From assembly GCF_963169125.1 (NCBI RefSeq), contig NC_084797.1:96807868-96871867 (forward strand): 64,000 nt of DNA, written 5' to 3'. The DNA comes from Humulus lupulus. Taxonomy: Eukaryota; Streptophyta; Magnoliopsida; Rosales; Cannabaceae. The translations under genes and the position numbers were made by a program. The notes under the pieces are model-generated. The model saw only the letters and a list, made by a program, of their open reading frames with translations, searched no databases and was not told the origin of the DNA. Shown in pieces: positions 43,251 through 54,635 of the stretch. Each line of letters begins with the position of its first letter. Position 1 is the stretch's first letter.

Positions 43251-44558
43251 CTGATGCCTCAGGTTTCTGCAGTACCTACCTTAAAGGTTGATCGGTTATG
43301 ACGTGGATTGAATGGGACTGAAAATACGGCCTAAAATTTCTGGAGGTCGTGATAAGGCAGAAAGCCATTTTTTCCATCAACGAATATCGAGATTCAGCTC
43401 CGAGAAGCCTTTTGCTAATGTAATAGACTGGCTTTTGAGCCTGGTCCTTTTCCTAGACCAGCACGGCGCTAGTCGCATCTTCTGTAACAGCTAAGTAAAG
43501 AAAAAGAGGCTCTCCTATCGTTGGCTTAGACAACACTGGCAGCTCGGCTAAATGTGTTTTTACATCGAGGAAGGCCCCCGCTCACATTCTTTGGTCCACT
43601 CAAACTTTGTATTCCCTTAGAGCAGGTTATGAAATGGAAAACACTTGTCGGTAGACTTGGAAATGAACCGATTAAGGGATGCCACCCTTCCTGTCAGACT
43701 CTGGACGTCTTTTCCCGACCAGGGCGATGGCATTTCGAGTAGCGATCTGATTTTGTCAGTGTTCGCCTCTATCCCCCTAGTGTTGACTATGAAACCCAGA
43801 AATTTTCCTGACGCCACCCCAAAGGTACATTTTTGGGGATTCAACCTCATACCATACTTCCTCAGGATCTCAAAACATTCCCTCAGATCGGGAACATGGT
43901 CATTGGCAGTTTTTTACTTGACCAACATGTCGTCAACATACACTTCCATGTTTTTCCTGATCTGATTAATGAACATTATGTTGACCAATCTCTGATATGT
44001 AGCTCCCGCGTTCTTCAGCCCGAAGGGCATGACTTTGTAACAATAAACATTGGTTGGAGTCATGAAGCTGGTATGCTCCTGGTCCGCGGGATTCATAGCG
44101 ATCTGGTTATAACCAGAGTATGCATCCATGAAGGACATGAGCTCGTGCCCTGCTGTGGCGTCCACCAACTGGTCAATTCTTGGTAAGGGGAAGCAATCCT
44201 TGGGACATGCTTTATTCAGGTCAGAGAAGTCAATGCAGGTCTGCCATTTTCCATTAGGTTTTGGGGCCAGAATAGGATTGGTGACCCAGATCAGGTATTT
44301 TTCCTCGTGGATAAAGCCGCATTTTAAAAGTCGAGCAACTTCCTCTTCCAAGGCCGCAACTCGAGTCGTGCCCAGACACCTTTGTTTCTGCGACTTCGCA
44401 GGCATGCTTTTGTCCAAGTTGAGGGTATGCATGATGATGCTTGGGCTGATCCCTACCATGTCTTCATGAGACCAGGCGAAAACGTCTAGATTTCCTTGCA
44501 GGAATTTCAGCAGCTCCGCCTTTCTCTCATCACCAAGGTTTTTCCCAAGCCTAACCAC
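43251..44558 (-). pseudogene. pol: Tat C reverse transcriptase and first RNase H
   Basis: An open frame of 214 codons (44558-43914) carries NLDVFAWSHEDM, VTNPILAPKPNGKWQTCIDFSDLNKACPKD, LMSFMDAYSGYNQIAM and the catalytic MEVYVDDMLVK (YVDD intact). A stop follows near 43914; RT continues with YGMRLNPQKCTFGVASGKFLGF and LTGRVASLNRFIS (43850-43617). The first RNase H (about 43600-43260) is full of stops and shifts, with only YYISKRLLGAESRY-like and ITDQPLR fragments readable. Confidence 0.88.
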
Positions 44559-44679
44559 CCTCGAAGGGTCTTTAGGATTGATGTTTACCTCTTTGAGCTC
44601 TTCGATAGCCTGGAGCTCGGACCTATCTTTGCCAGTTCTAGGGTCAATATCGTCACTTAGGGTGGTACCTACGCCATCA

Positions 44680-45134
44680 GCTGGCTAAGATTCCTTTATC
44701 CCAGGGCCAGTTCTCACTTCCTGGGGTTCCTCGCTTCCGCCCTGAATGGCCATCGTCTGCTGCCCGAGTTGTGATTTTCCCTTCATGGAAATGCTATAGC
44801 ATTCCCTGGCAGCAAACTGATCGCCTTGGACCATACATATCCCCATAGAGGAGGGGAATTTGACTGCGAGGTGGCGAATAAAAGTTATGGCTTCAAATGC
44901 CATCAACGTAGGCCGACCCAAAATTGCGTTGTATGCGGTGGGACAATCGATGACCACAAACTCGAGGAGCTTGGAGACAGTTCGAGGTCCCCCTCCCAAG
45001 GTTATTACTAACTCAATTGTTCCTATCGCTGTCAACCCTTCGCCAGAGAACCCATACAACATGATGGAGGTGGCCTTCAGCTCGGTTACCGACAACCCCA
45101 TTTTTTCTAGTGTGGACCGAAACAACAAGTTCAC
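44680..45134 (-). pseudogene. pro: Tat C protease, C-terminal part
   Basis: The frame begins NLLFRSTLEKMGLSVTELK, directly continuing the VENGSSVN read at 47690-47666, and has YNAILGRPTLMAFEAI, the conserved late protease motif of Tat elements. The solo LTR at 45135-47665 separates the two halves only a few residues after the active site. The frame ends at 44685. Confidence 0.87.
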
Positions 45135-47665
45135 TGTAACGACCCAAATTTCCTAATAAGGTTTAGGACCTTGATTAGGAGGCCGGGAGGGCCATAATTG
45201 ATTTATTGTATTATTATATGGTTATATGCATGATTGTGTGGGTCATATTATTATATGATGATAAAGGCATGCATGGGACTATATATACTCTGCTGTGAGG
45301 GCATTATGGTAATTTGGCTCATTGAGAGCGTAATTGTGTATTTGTGTGTATATTGGTAGGTTAATGTTGAGACCACATTATTATGTGGATATATTTGTGA
45401 TCAGTGACTCAAGACGATCCTAGTGAGCAAAGTAGCGGAAAAGTCATAACGGGGATTTATACCCGGCTCGGGGTGAGCTCAGGGGTGTAAATGGGAATTT
45501 AGTGGATAAGCTGGAGATTATTATGACATTGAGGAATGCTATTGGGTATTAGTAAGGTATCGGGAATTAAGCGGGAAATAATAGAGACATTCGAGGAAGT
45601 AGCGGGAATTAGGTAAAGTGACTAAAATGCCCTTAAGTGGACTAAAGGACTAGAGTTAATAGGGAGGGCATAAAGGTCATTTGACTTTTGAGGATGGGTA
45701 TTACTGAAAGGTTTCAAGTTAGTGGAATTTGTAGAATATGAAAGAAGTCTGAAAAAGAAGGGAAAAGAAAGAGGGAAAGCAGAGGGAGTTTCTCTAAGTC
45801 GGTTTGCACTTTCCTTCACTTGTTTTTTTGAGAATTTCTGGAGTAAAGCTTAGAGGGGAGCTGGGATAACTAAACATCAAGGATCTTGACCTAAGACTAA
45901 GGAATTGATAGAGGTTTAGCAGGGTTTCACCAACACTTGAGGTAAGGTTCTAGAGTTCATCCATTTCTGTTTCTGGTTTTTAAGTTATGGTGCTTGAGTT
46001 GAATTGAATGGAACTTTGGGGAATTCAGGCTTAAGACTGAGGAGAAGCAAGCCAAGAAGGTTTAGAGACAGCTTGTGGTCGAAATTCTATCAAAGGTATA
46101 AAGCCTAAACTCTAACTTTGTTGTTCAGCTGGTTTTGATTGAGTTTTGGAGCTTAGGAGTGGCTATGGTGAATTCTGAGTTTGTGGATGCATGTGCTTGA
46201 GTTCTAGATGTTTGGGGTGCTTGGGATGAGTGGAATATGGTCATGAGGTTGTTTTTGAGATTGGGAAAGAGTTGGAAGAGTTTTGGTTCGGGTTGGTTTG
46301 AGAAAATCGCAGAGGAGGAAAATTGGTGTAAATCTGTCTGTGACTAGCGCTACAGCGCTAGCCTTTGGGCGCTGTAGCGCTAGGCCAAGTTTGCTGAGGG
46401 ATTTTGGCTTCTGTTTTTAGCGCTGTAGCGCCCTCCCACGAGCGCTGTAGCGCTACCCTGCTTCCTGAAGTGGATTTTAGGGTTGTTTGCAAGGGTTTTT
46501 GACCTAAGGTTTGGGGTTTGGTTCCACCACCTTGTTTGGTGGAACTAGGACTTTCCGGGGGCTCGGGATTGGCCCCGGGGCTAGGTTTTGAACTTGGGAA
46601 TTTATAATGACTTTGGCCATGATTGTGATTAGGTAAGCGCTAGGGCTCGAGGGGGGATCATGCTCAAGGAGTCAGGTGATCAAAGCTAGTGAAAAAGGTA
46701 AGAAAGCTGCACCTGAGTATGTGGTTAGGATGGGACTAAGTGTTCCCTTTGTTTGTATGCATTGTTATGTGAATGTGATTAACCATGTGGACGCGATGGG
46801 ACTAAGAGCTCCCTACATTTGTATATCATGCCGTGAGATGGTGTTATTATGCCATGGGACATGCGATTACCGGCCTAAGGGTGTCGGAATCAATATTTGC
46901 GCACTGGGGCGCGGCTCGGCCACTGGTAGCTGAGGCAGCTTACTTATCACTGAGCTCGGTTAAGCTGGCCAGAGTCAGTGAGTATTACACTGGGGGCGAC
47001 CCTAATGAGCCGAAGACAGTGTGTTAAATAGAGGGTGCGACTAAGGGCGCCAACCCTGAATTGTTATTTGATGGTTATGACAATCTATTGATTATGAATG
47101 TGAATATTGTGTTATGAGTATAGTTGGTTGACTGTTTGGATGACAATTTGTTATTACTGATTAGATAAGTGTTATGAAATATCGAATTCTTAGTTGAGCA
47201 TTGTGAAATATTAGATAAGTGTTGCTGGTCTTGCTATGTTATTATGCTTTCTTGCTGGGCCTTGGCTCACGGGTGCTACGTGGTGCAGGTAAAGGCAAGG
47301 GTAGGCTGAATCAACCATGAGTTGGAGGGCTCTGGGGGCGAGGTGTACATTGTCAGCTGCTCGGCCGCCACGGTCGAGGAAATTGTACAGGAACGGAAAC
47401 TTAAAATGTATATTTTTCCATTAGAGTGGCTTGAACTACTTGTAACTTCTAGAATTTGTTGTAACTAAGACACCTAAACCCTGTTTTGAGTCTCTGTGTA
47501 TTAATCCGTCGATTTTAATGAAAATAGCCTGTTTGTGACCAAAATCTTTTTATTCTTACTCTGACAATGATATAGAATTTGCACTTTGTCTGAATGACTT
47601 GGTTAGCAAGTCTTGCGCTATTTTAAACACACAGTGTAACGGTCTTGGTTATCCAGGGCGTTACA
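45135..47665 (+). mobile_element. Solo LTR, Tekay-like (2531 bp), TSD TTCAC
   Basis: TGTAACGACCCAAATTTCC...CCAGGGCGTTACA with perfect TTCAC duplications (45130-45134 and 47666-47670). It lies in plus orientation, opposite to the Tat host. It has an AGCGCT-rich palindrome cluster at about 46344-46455 and the GTAAAGGCAAGGG block near 47290 shared with the Tekay LTRs. Small open frames inside are not genes. Confidence 0.94.
46344..46455. repeat. AGCGCT palindrome cluster
   Basis: The block CTAGCGCT-AC-AGCGCTAG (inverted arms, 2-bp spacer) is followed by further GCGCTGTAGCGCTAG and AGCGCTGTAGCGC units, about seven GCGC-centred half-sites in 110 bp, in an otherwise ordinary LTR. Confidence 0.8.
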
Positions 47666-50260
47666 TTCACTGAACTCCCATTTTCAACTAGTATCCTCCT
47701 AACTCTCTGATTGGCGAGCTGGGTGGTTATGACTATAGGATCGTTATGTGGGAACTGGACATGACTATCATCTTCTTTGGTGAAATTGATTGGCTGTCTC
47801 TCTAATCGTTGTTGTTTGGGTATGTGCTGCTCTGGGACAAATTCGACTCTGTTATGAGACTTCAATTCGTTGATGTATCTTTTCTGAGCACCTCTGCTTG
47901 AGCCTGCCAGATGAGGGCCTCTAGAAATGGTGGTTATCTATCCTCCTGTTATTGGAGGAGGGATGTCCTGACCCACCTGGGCTCTGATCGGATTTCCTGG
48001 GGCTTCCGGAGCTGATTGAATGTTTTGCCTGGCGGGTTGATTAGGAGTGACCCGATTCCAGGCATACTAAGCCAGGGGTCCAGCCCAGATGAGTGTCTCG
48101 ATCTCATCCTTCAGATGCCTGTAATCATCGGTGTTGTGACTGATGTCATTGTGGAATCGACAGAATTTGGAAGGGTCTCTCTTAGCCTTCTTATTTTTCA
48201 AGGGCTCTGACTTTTTCCAGGGAAGGCGGGCAGAATTCGCTAGGAAAATGTGCTCTCTAGTGTCAGTGAGGTCGGTATAAACCGCGTAGACCGGTTTGAA
48301 CTTTTCCATGGGCTTGTTCTTCTTTGGACCGTGTTGGTCGCCCTCACCACTTCCCTTTCTCTTGCTTCCTCCCCCCTGGTTATTCTGGGGAACGGTTTCA
48401 GTCACTGTTACGACGTCTGTTTCCGCTCCAGCGGGCTAGTCAGAGACTTGGTCGGTTCCCGCAACCGATGCTCGTGCTTCTTCCAAGTTTATCCATCTCT
48501 AAGCCTTGTTCAGGATTTCATCCACGGTGCTGACACCTTTCCTCTGGATTTCTTTCCACAGCTTGCCCCCACAAGGATTCCAATTCTCATAGCCATGAGT
48601 CTGGAACTTTCGTCTGTGTTCCTAGCTCGGGTCGCAATGTTGACGAACCTGCTCAGATAAGCTTTTAAGGGTTCTTCAGGCTGTTGCTTCACGTTCACCA
48701 GGGAATCCGCTTTGACGCGAACTGCTTGAGAGGCTCAGAATGCCCTCTTGAAATCTGTAGAGAAACTCTTCCACGAGCTGATAGACTATTTCTTGCATTG
48801 CTTGAACCATTGCCTAGCTGGCCCGATCAAAGTCGGAGGGAATATTAGGCATCTCAGCTCGGGCCCGATATTATGGGCCATCATCAGGGTGTTGAACATC
48901 CCCAAGTGATCCGACGGATCTCCATCCCCATCGAATTTGGATAGATGGGGCATCCTGAAACCCGACAGGTACGTCGTTGCTGCAATGTTGGGGGTAAAAA
49001 GCTCAAGCTCATCCCCCAAGTCGTATTCATCTTTTCTCTTCTCTGATAGGAGCCTCTTCATTAGTTCCTCCATCCGACCTAACCTTTCAAGGGTTTGGTC
49101 TTTTATCCCTGGGTTGTTCTGGGGCTGTTCAACCGCTCCCGTCCCATTGTACGCGTTAGGCGGGTTATTGTCCCTCCAAGCTTGAGCTTGGTTTGGTGGG
49201 ACATTCCTGTCGTCACGTATTTCAGAAGGACCATCCTCTCGGCGAGCATGACTTTTGTTTCTGGTCGGCTCTCCCCTCTGCGAGTTGAGGTGATCTCGAA
49301 GGTCGGTCCGCGGGGCGGCTCGAGGGCTTTGTGCCGAAGTTAGATGATTTCTCAGGTCTCCACCAGATCTACCACTTCGGCGGCTTTTGGTCCAATAACT
49401 CCCATTGGAAAAGCTCAGGGCCTGCTACTGAGGGTGAGGATCTGGGACATTTTCGTGTGCTCGCGGGTGATGAGCAGGAATGGCAGGAGGTAGGTTCCTC
49501 ATGCTGTTCCCGTACGCTGGAATGTCTCGAGCAGGATGAGGAGGAGATGGATATCTTATCGGGGAAGGAGGATGTCTGATCGGTGATGCAATTCTAGTTC
49601 AGTCAGGTCAGACCAAACTAGCTCGCGGTCTCTCTGTTCCAGCGCCTCCAGCCCTCTGCGTCTGGTGATCCGATCACTGCGCAGGGGGGCTAGCCGGAGT
49701 AGGTTAGCCACGCAAGCTTCCCCCAAATCTCCTCCTTGAACCATTGCGAGCTCTCCTAGGTGCATTTGATGGTGGAGTCGAACTTGGGGTTGAAGTTCTG
49801 ACTGAGCGGCTGACTCGTTGATGGGCCCTGGGAAAATCATCAAACACAGTTTCCTGGCGATGGTGCGACATGGGCGCAGAACTCGGGGTTGAGGTTCTAA
49901 CTGATCGACTGGGCCTGGGCCGACTATCCCGGCATGACTTGTGAGTCCTACATTGCCTCTTTCCGATGTTAACGTCGGTTGTAAGAGGGGGTAACCAGGC
50001 TAAGACTTCCTCGATTTTCTTTGGCTAGATGACTCCTCAACTGTATGTTTTCCATTTCCACCACCGTCAGGTAACCTGGGTTCAGATTTGGCGGTAGGGG
50101 CGTCAAACTCCCAGTGTCTTCATGGCCCATTGGTTGCTTCCCCGATCATTTCTGGATCTCCGGGTCCTGCTCGTTGGATACGGCGGTATGGTGAGCCTCC
50201 TGCCCACCATGTTGATCTGCCTCGTTACCATGTCTCGAACGAGTCACCACCATGATCAAG
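47666..50260 (-). pseudogene. gag: Tat C gag and start of protease, heavily decayed
   Basis: It starts near 50255 on the minus strand with MVVTRSRHGNEADQHGG and runs through many stops. Readable pieces include PNIAATTYLSGFRMPHLSKFDGDGDPSDHLGMFNTLM (49073-48786), EEPLKAYLSRFVNIATRARN (48698-48510) and FCRFHNDISHNTDDYRHLKDEIETLI (about 48170-48080). The last resembles the cysteine/histidine region near the end of Tat gag. After 47865 comes the protease start [19 protein letters not shown], where the catalytic Asp of the usual DNGSS reads Glu. The solo LTR cuts it there. Confidence 0.82.
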
Positions 50261-50286
50261 TTTTTGTGATAGCACTAATCTAAATC

Positions 50287-50307
50287 CTCTCAATGAAAGC
50301 ACCAAAC
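50287..50307 (-). promoter_or_regulatory. Tat C primer binding site
   Basis: On the minus strand the LTR end CGTCAACA is followed by GTTTGGTGCTTTCATTGAGAG. The TGG core marks the pairing with the CCA end of a tRNA. I cannot name the tRNA with confidence. Confidence 0.65.
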
Positions 50308-51113
50308 TGTTGACGTGGTTTTTCACCAACAGTGAATTATATGAATAACTAGGATGAATTAGTGCTTAATAATAAACCGTAATAAGAAAATGATGATACT
50401 CAAGGATGCTGGAAGTCAACGATGAAGAGAAAAATGATCACTCCTTTTTATGTGGTTCGGAGGTTAAAATCCCCCTAGTCCACGAGTCAATATTATTACT
50501 GTTTCTCTCTCTTGCTATTTTTAAAGAGTATTTGCATTACAGAAAGAATTCAACCCCTTGCACTACCCAGGATCCTGGTATTTATAGGAGAATGATCTCT
50601 GGGTAGGTATTGGGGCCATCCCGTGATCTCTTGATCCTTCACATCATTCTTGTGACATTGATGATTAATATCTAAATTTTACACTGAGGTGCGGTCTAAT
50701 CAATCAGATAAAAAAGGTAATGGGCCGCATGGCCTTAATCAGGTGCGTGATGTCTGATCACGCATGTTTAAATTGCGTATCCGGGAATTCGAGAATTAAA
50801 CAGACACGTGATGTCTGTTATAGGCACGTTTATATTGCGTGGTCAACTTTACAAAGACCCTGGGGTATGTCAGGCCTCTAAGGTACCACGAGCTTAATGT
50901 AAATCTAGCTCGTGTCTTTTGGTGCCATGTTTATATAATGGTTCCAGGTGATAAGCTTCTAAATGATTCATTAGTTCAAGCTATTCATCTAGGGGATCGT
51001 ACCAGATTTCCCCGGATGAATGGTGAACACGTGGTGTATTTCTTATGGATTTTTGTTAGTTCGCTTTTCCCGAGCTGCCTCAACAAAGTACGTGCTAATA
51101 TTCAGGGCGTACA
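50308..51113 (-). mobile_element. Tat C 5' LTR (806 bp)
   Basis: On the minus strand it begins TGTACGCCCTGAATATTAGC at 51113 and ends CCACGTCAACA at 50308. A TATA box (CTATAAATACC) reads on the minus strand at about 50577-50587. The right-hand neighbour resumes chromovirus integrase without a gap (GHFGVSKTLEIL from 51115). Confidence 0.9.
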
Positions 51114-52309
51114 GGCCATTTTGGTGTATCTAAGACATTAGAAATCTTGCATGAACACTTTTTTTGGCCTCATATGAAACAAGATGTTAAAAAGAGTTTA
51201 TGAAAAGTGTATTACATATAGAAAAGCTAAGTCTCGGGTCAAGCCTCATGGTTGTATACTCCTTTCCCTATTCCTAGTGAACCTTGGATTGACATATCTA
51301 TGGACTTTGTTTTGGGTTTACCTAAGTCTAGAAAAGGCAGGGATTCTATATATGTGATTGTAGATAGGTTTTCAAAAATGGCATATTTCATTCCATGTCA
51401 TAAAATCGATGATGCATCACATATTGCTAATTTGTTTTTCAAGGAAATTGTAAGATTGCACGGCATCCCCAAAAGAATTGTTTCAAATAGAGATGCAAAG
51501 TTCTTGAGCTATTTTTGGAAGACGTTGTTGGGAAAGCTAGGTACTAAGCTTTTGTTTTCTACTACTTGTCACCCACAAACTAATGGTCAAACTGAAGTGG
51601 TTAACAGAACATTATCTACTTTGTTGCGTGCAATAATACAAAAGAACTTGAAAACATGGGAAGATTGCTTGCCACATGTAGAGTTTGCATATAATAGGAG
51701 TGTACATTCTGCAACTAAGTTTTCACCTTTTGAAATTGTGTATGGTTTTAGTCCATTGACACCATTGGATTTAACTCAATTGCCTTTGACTGAGCGTGTT
51801 AACTTAGATGGAAAAAAAAAATTGATTTTGTTAAACAGATTCATGAGAAGGTTCAACAGAACATTGAGAAGAAGACTGAACAATATGCAGCCCAAGCCAA
51901 TAAAGGGCGAAAGAAAGTTGTATTTGAACCTGGTGATTGGGTTTGGGTGCATATGAGGTAGGAACAATTTCCTATCCAAAGACGATCTAAACTTCTTCCA
52001 AGGGGTGATGGTCCATTTCAAGTGTTGGAAAAGATCAATGACAATGCCTATAAGTTAGACCTTCCAGGTGAATATAATGTGAGTGCAAGTTTTAATGTTT
52101 CTGATTTGTCTCCTTTTGATGTAGGTGAAGATTTGAGGATAAATCCTTTTCAAGAGGGAGGGAATGATGAGAATAAAGGAGCAACACTAAAAGAATCATT
52201 GCAAGTTCCAATTAGGCCAATTACAAGAGCAAGAGCTAGAAGGTTCAAAGAAGCACTTAATGGGCCAATCCAAGAAATATGGGCTGATTATGGAAAGATA
52301 AAGTCATAA
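51114..52309 (+). pseudogene. int: Chromovirus integrase, C terminus encoded by the LTR
   Basis: It resumes after Tat C with the zinc finger GHFGVSKTLEILHEHFFWPHM; in the CxxC pair the second Cys is Tyr (CITY). A frameshift occurs near 51255. The core has [14 protein letters not shown] (Asp), [14 protein letters not shown] (Asp) and [16 protein letters not shown] (Glu), so D,D,E is kept. Then come [21 protein letters not shown], a shift near 51800-52020, VLEKINDNAYKLDLPGEYNVSASFNVSDLSPF and the terminal ITRARARRFKEALNG ending at TAA 52307-52309. No chromodomain is evident. The last 36 codons lie in the 3' LTR, as in CRM elements. Confidence 0.85.
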
Positions 52310-52943
52310 CTTACTCAAAATGGAGTTTAATGCCTAGTTAATGTTATTGAGGCAATTTAAATGGTTGCTTAACATCCCAAAACGTGGCCTTTCAGTTTGG
52401 AGGAGTTATGGGCATATATTTATGTTTTATTTATGCCATTTAGTTATATTTTGATTAGTTAAAATAAGACTTTTTGTATTCAGCCATTTAGCTACTTTCT
52501 AGAAGCCTAATGGTCTAGAATTGAAGGGTTTTGGTCTATATTAATGCATGTATCAATTTAATGCTTTAAATATAACTTTTCCTATTCTTGGAGGGATGTT
52601 CCAAGTATAAATAGGGGAAGATACGAGTTTGCAAATCAGATTTGGAATTAATATATTTTTTAGAGTGTTTTCTCTTTGGTTCTTCAAAGAACTTAGAACT
52701 TATCAAGATCTTTCTTATGGCGTTCAAATCCTTAACTTATCACTCACAATCCTTCTCATTTCTTGAGTGTGGCGTCTCATATCTTTCTTATACCTTTGGT
52801 TCTTATCTCTTTATAGATAATAGGTCAAGGCTCTTTGTTTTTATAGAATCTGATTTTAGAACGATCCAAGGCCTCCTTGTTCTAAATTGTTTTTTTGGGT
52901 CCCATTATTCTTATTGGGGTTCAACTTATTTAGAATCACATCA
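52200..52943 (+). mobile_element. Chromovirus 3' LTR (about 744 bp)
   Basis: It matches 31444-32192 with small differences, including the TATA box (about 52604) and the long TTCTCATTTCTTGAGTGTGG region. It ends AATCACATCA and copia A resumes (GAAAAGAAACCC). Confidence 0.85.
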
Positions 52944-54618
52944 GAAAAGAAACCCAGATGAAACGTCGTAGTGGGAGGATTGTGAGACAACTTGTTCGCT
53001 ATGAACATAAGGCACGTGTCATTGTTTCTGATACAGACAAGGATGATTCATTAACCTATAAAGAGGCAATGGATGAGCCTGAAAATGAGAAATGACAAGA
53101 AACCATGAACCAAGAAATGGAATCTATGTATTCCAATTTTGTCTGGGAACTCGTAGATCCACCTAAAGATGTCAGGCCCATTATGTGCAAATGGATATAC
53201 AAGAAGAAAAGAGGTGTAGATGGGAAAGATGAGACTTTCAAAGCAAGGCTAGTAGCCAAAGCCTACACTCAGAGAGAATGTGTTGATTATGAAGAAACAT
53301 TTTCTCATGTGGCCATGCTTAAATTCATTCGCATCCTTTTATCCATAGTTGCCACCTATGACTATGAGATATCGCAAATGGACGTCAAGACAGCTTTTCT
53401 GAATGGCTATCTTAATGAAAGTATCTATATGGTACAACCAAAAGGGTTCATCAAGAATGGAGAAGATCAAAAGGTATGTAAGTTGCTGAAATCCATTTAT
53501 GGATTAAAGCATGTATCTAGATCTTGGAATATCACCTTTAATGAAACAATTAAAACATATGGCTTCGAACAGAATATCGACGAAGCATGTGTGTACAAAT
53601 AAATCAAAGGAAAAGTAGTGGTTTTTCTAGTTATGTACGTGGATAACATTATCCTTATTGAAAACAATGTAGAGACATTGTCAAACGTGAAGAAGTGGTT
53701 AGCCAAAAAATTCCAAGTGAAAGATTTAGGCGAGGCAAGCTATGTTCTGGGAATCCAAATCCTAAGGGATAGGAAGAACAAGTTCTTGACACTTTATCAG
53801 GCTAATTATATCGATAAGTTGCTTGAAAGATTCTCTATGGAGAATTCCAAGAAAGGTCAGTTACCGACCAGACATGGAATTACTCTCTCCAAGGAACAGT
53901 GTTTTAAGACACCTCAAGAGGAAGAGGATATGAGAAAGTATCCCTGATTCAACAGTTGGGAGTCTGATGTATGCCATTTTGTGTACTAGACCCAACATAT
54001 GCTATGCAGTAGGGATTGTGAGTCATTATCAATCAAATCCTGGTTTGGAACACTGGATTACAGTAAATCACATTTTCAAGTATCTTAGGAGAAGGAGAGA
54101 TTATATGCTTGTATATTCAGGGGGTGAGTTAAACCCTACCGGATACAGTGATTCTGATTTCCAATCAGACAAAGACAGTTGCAAGTCAATGTCTAGGTTA
54201 GTATTCTCTCTTGGTGGAGGAGCTGTGGTCTGGAGGAGTATTAAACAATCCATCATAGCAGATGCAATCATGGAAGCCAAATACATCGCGGCTTGTGAAG
54301 CAGCTAAGGAGACAGTTTGGTTGAGAAAGCTCTACACTAATCTGGAAGTAGTTCCAGATATGGATAAGCCACTAATCCTATCATGTAACAACAGTGGAGC
54401 AGTAGCTAACTCGAAGGAACCAAGAAGCCACAAGAGAGAAAATCATATAGAAAGGAAATACCATCAGGTTAGAGAGATTGTACACCGAGGTGATTTGATT
54501 GTTATGAAGATAGCATCGGAACAAAACCTGGCTGATTAGTTTACCAAGACACTTCCTGCAAAATCGTTTATGAGTCATGTATACAACATGGGATTAAGAG
54601 AAATGCCTCACTTGCTTT
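52944..54618 (+). pseudogene. pol: Copia A reverse transcriptase and RNase H
   Basis: From the region before RT (SGRIVRQLVRYEHKARV), then WELVDPPKDVRPIMCKWIYKKKRGVDG, KARLVAKAYTQ, SQMDVKTAFLNGYLNES (Asp kept), GLKHVSRSWNITF. The catalytic box reads VMYVDNIILI: YVDN, the second Asp changed to Asn. Then KDLGEASYVLGIQILRDRKN and the RNase H: NPTGYSDSDFQSDKDSCKS, GAVVWRSIKQSIIADAIMEAKYIAACEAAKE, ILSCNNSGAVANSKEP and HIERKYHQVREIV. Stops at about 53095, 53600, 53945 and 54538 break it. It ends with GLREMPHLL before the PPT. Confidence 0.92.
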
Positions 54619-54635
54619 GAGGGCAAGTGGGAAAT
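54619..54635 (+). promoter_or_regulatory. Copia A polypurine tract
   Basis: GAGGGCAAGTGGGAAAT directly precedes the 3' LTR. A GAGGGCAAGTGGGA run is the usual PPT of this kind of plant copia. Confidence 0.8.

Larger units (their letters stand above)
34806..51113 (-). mobile_element. Tat-lineage Ty3/gypsy element ('Tat C') with antisense ORF, minus strand
   Basis: 5' LTR at 50308-51113, truncated 3' LTR at 34806-35163. Order on the minus strand: LTR, PBS, gag, protease, RT, RNase H, a second archaeal-type RNase H, integrase, tandem repeats, antisense ORF, PPT, LTR. The extra RNase H between the normal one and integrase is the hallmark of the Tat lineage, and a plus-strand ORF between pol and 3' LTR is known from several Tat families. 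It hosts solo LTRs at 37711-39598 and 45135-47665; about 11.9 kb without them. It inserted in the chromovirus pol. The left end is deleted, so no TSD can be read. Confidence 0.9.
31438..52943 (+). mobile_element. CRM/Reina-like chromovirus interrupted by a Tat element
   Basis: Related LTRs lie at about 31444-32192 and 52200-52943. It sits in copia A between integrase (31437) and the region before RT (52944). The edges are uncertain by about 10 bp: a shared AAAAG occurs near both ends (31433-31437, 52945-52949) and may be the TSD. The C terminus of the integrase is encoded inside the 3' LTR. Remaining parts are LTR, leader, gag, protease, start of RT, [Tat element], integrase, LTR. RT after its first motif and all of RNase H are missing. 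About 5.2 kb remain without the Tat guest. Confidence 0.85.
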
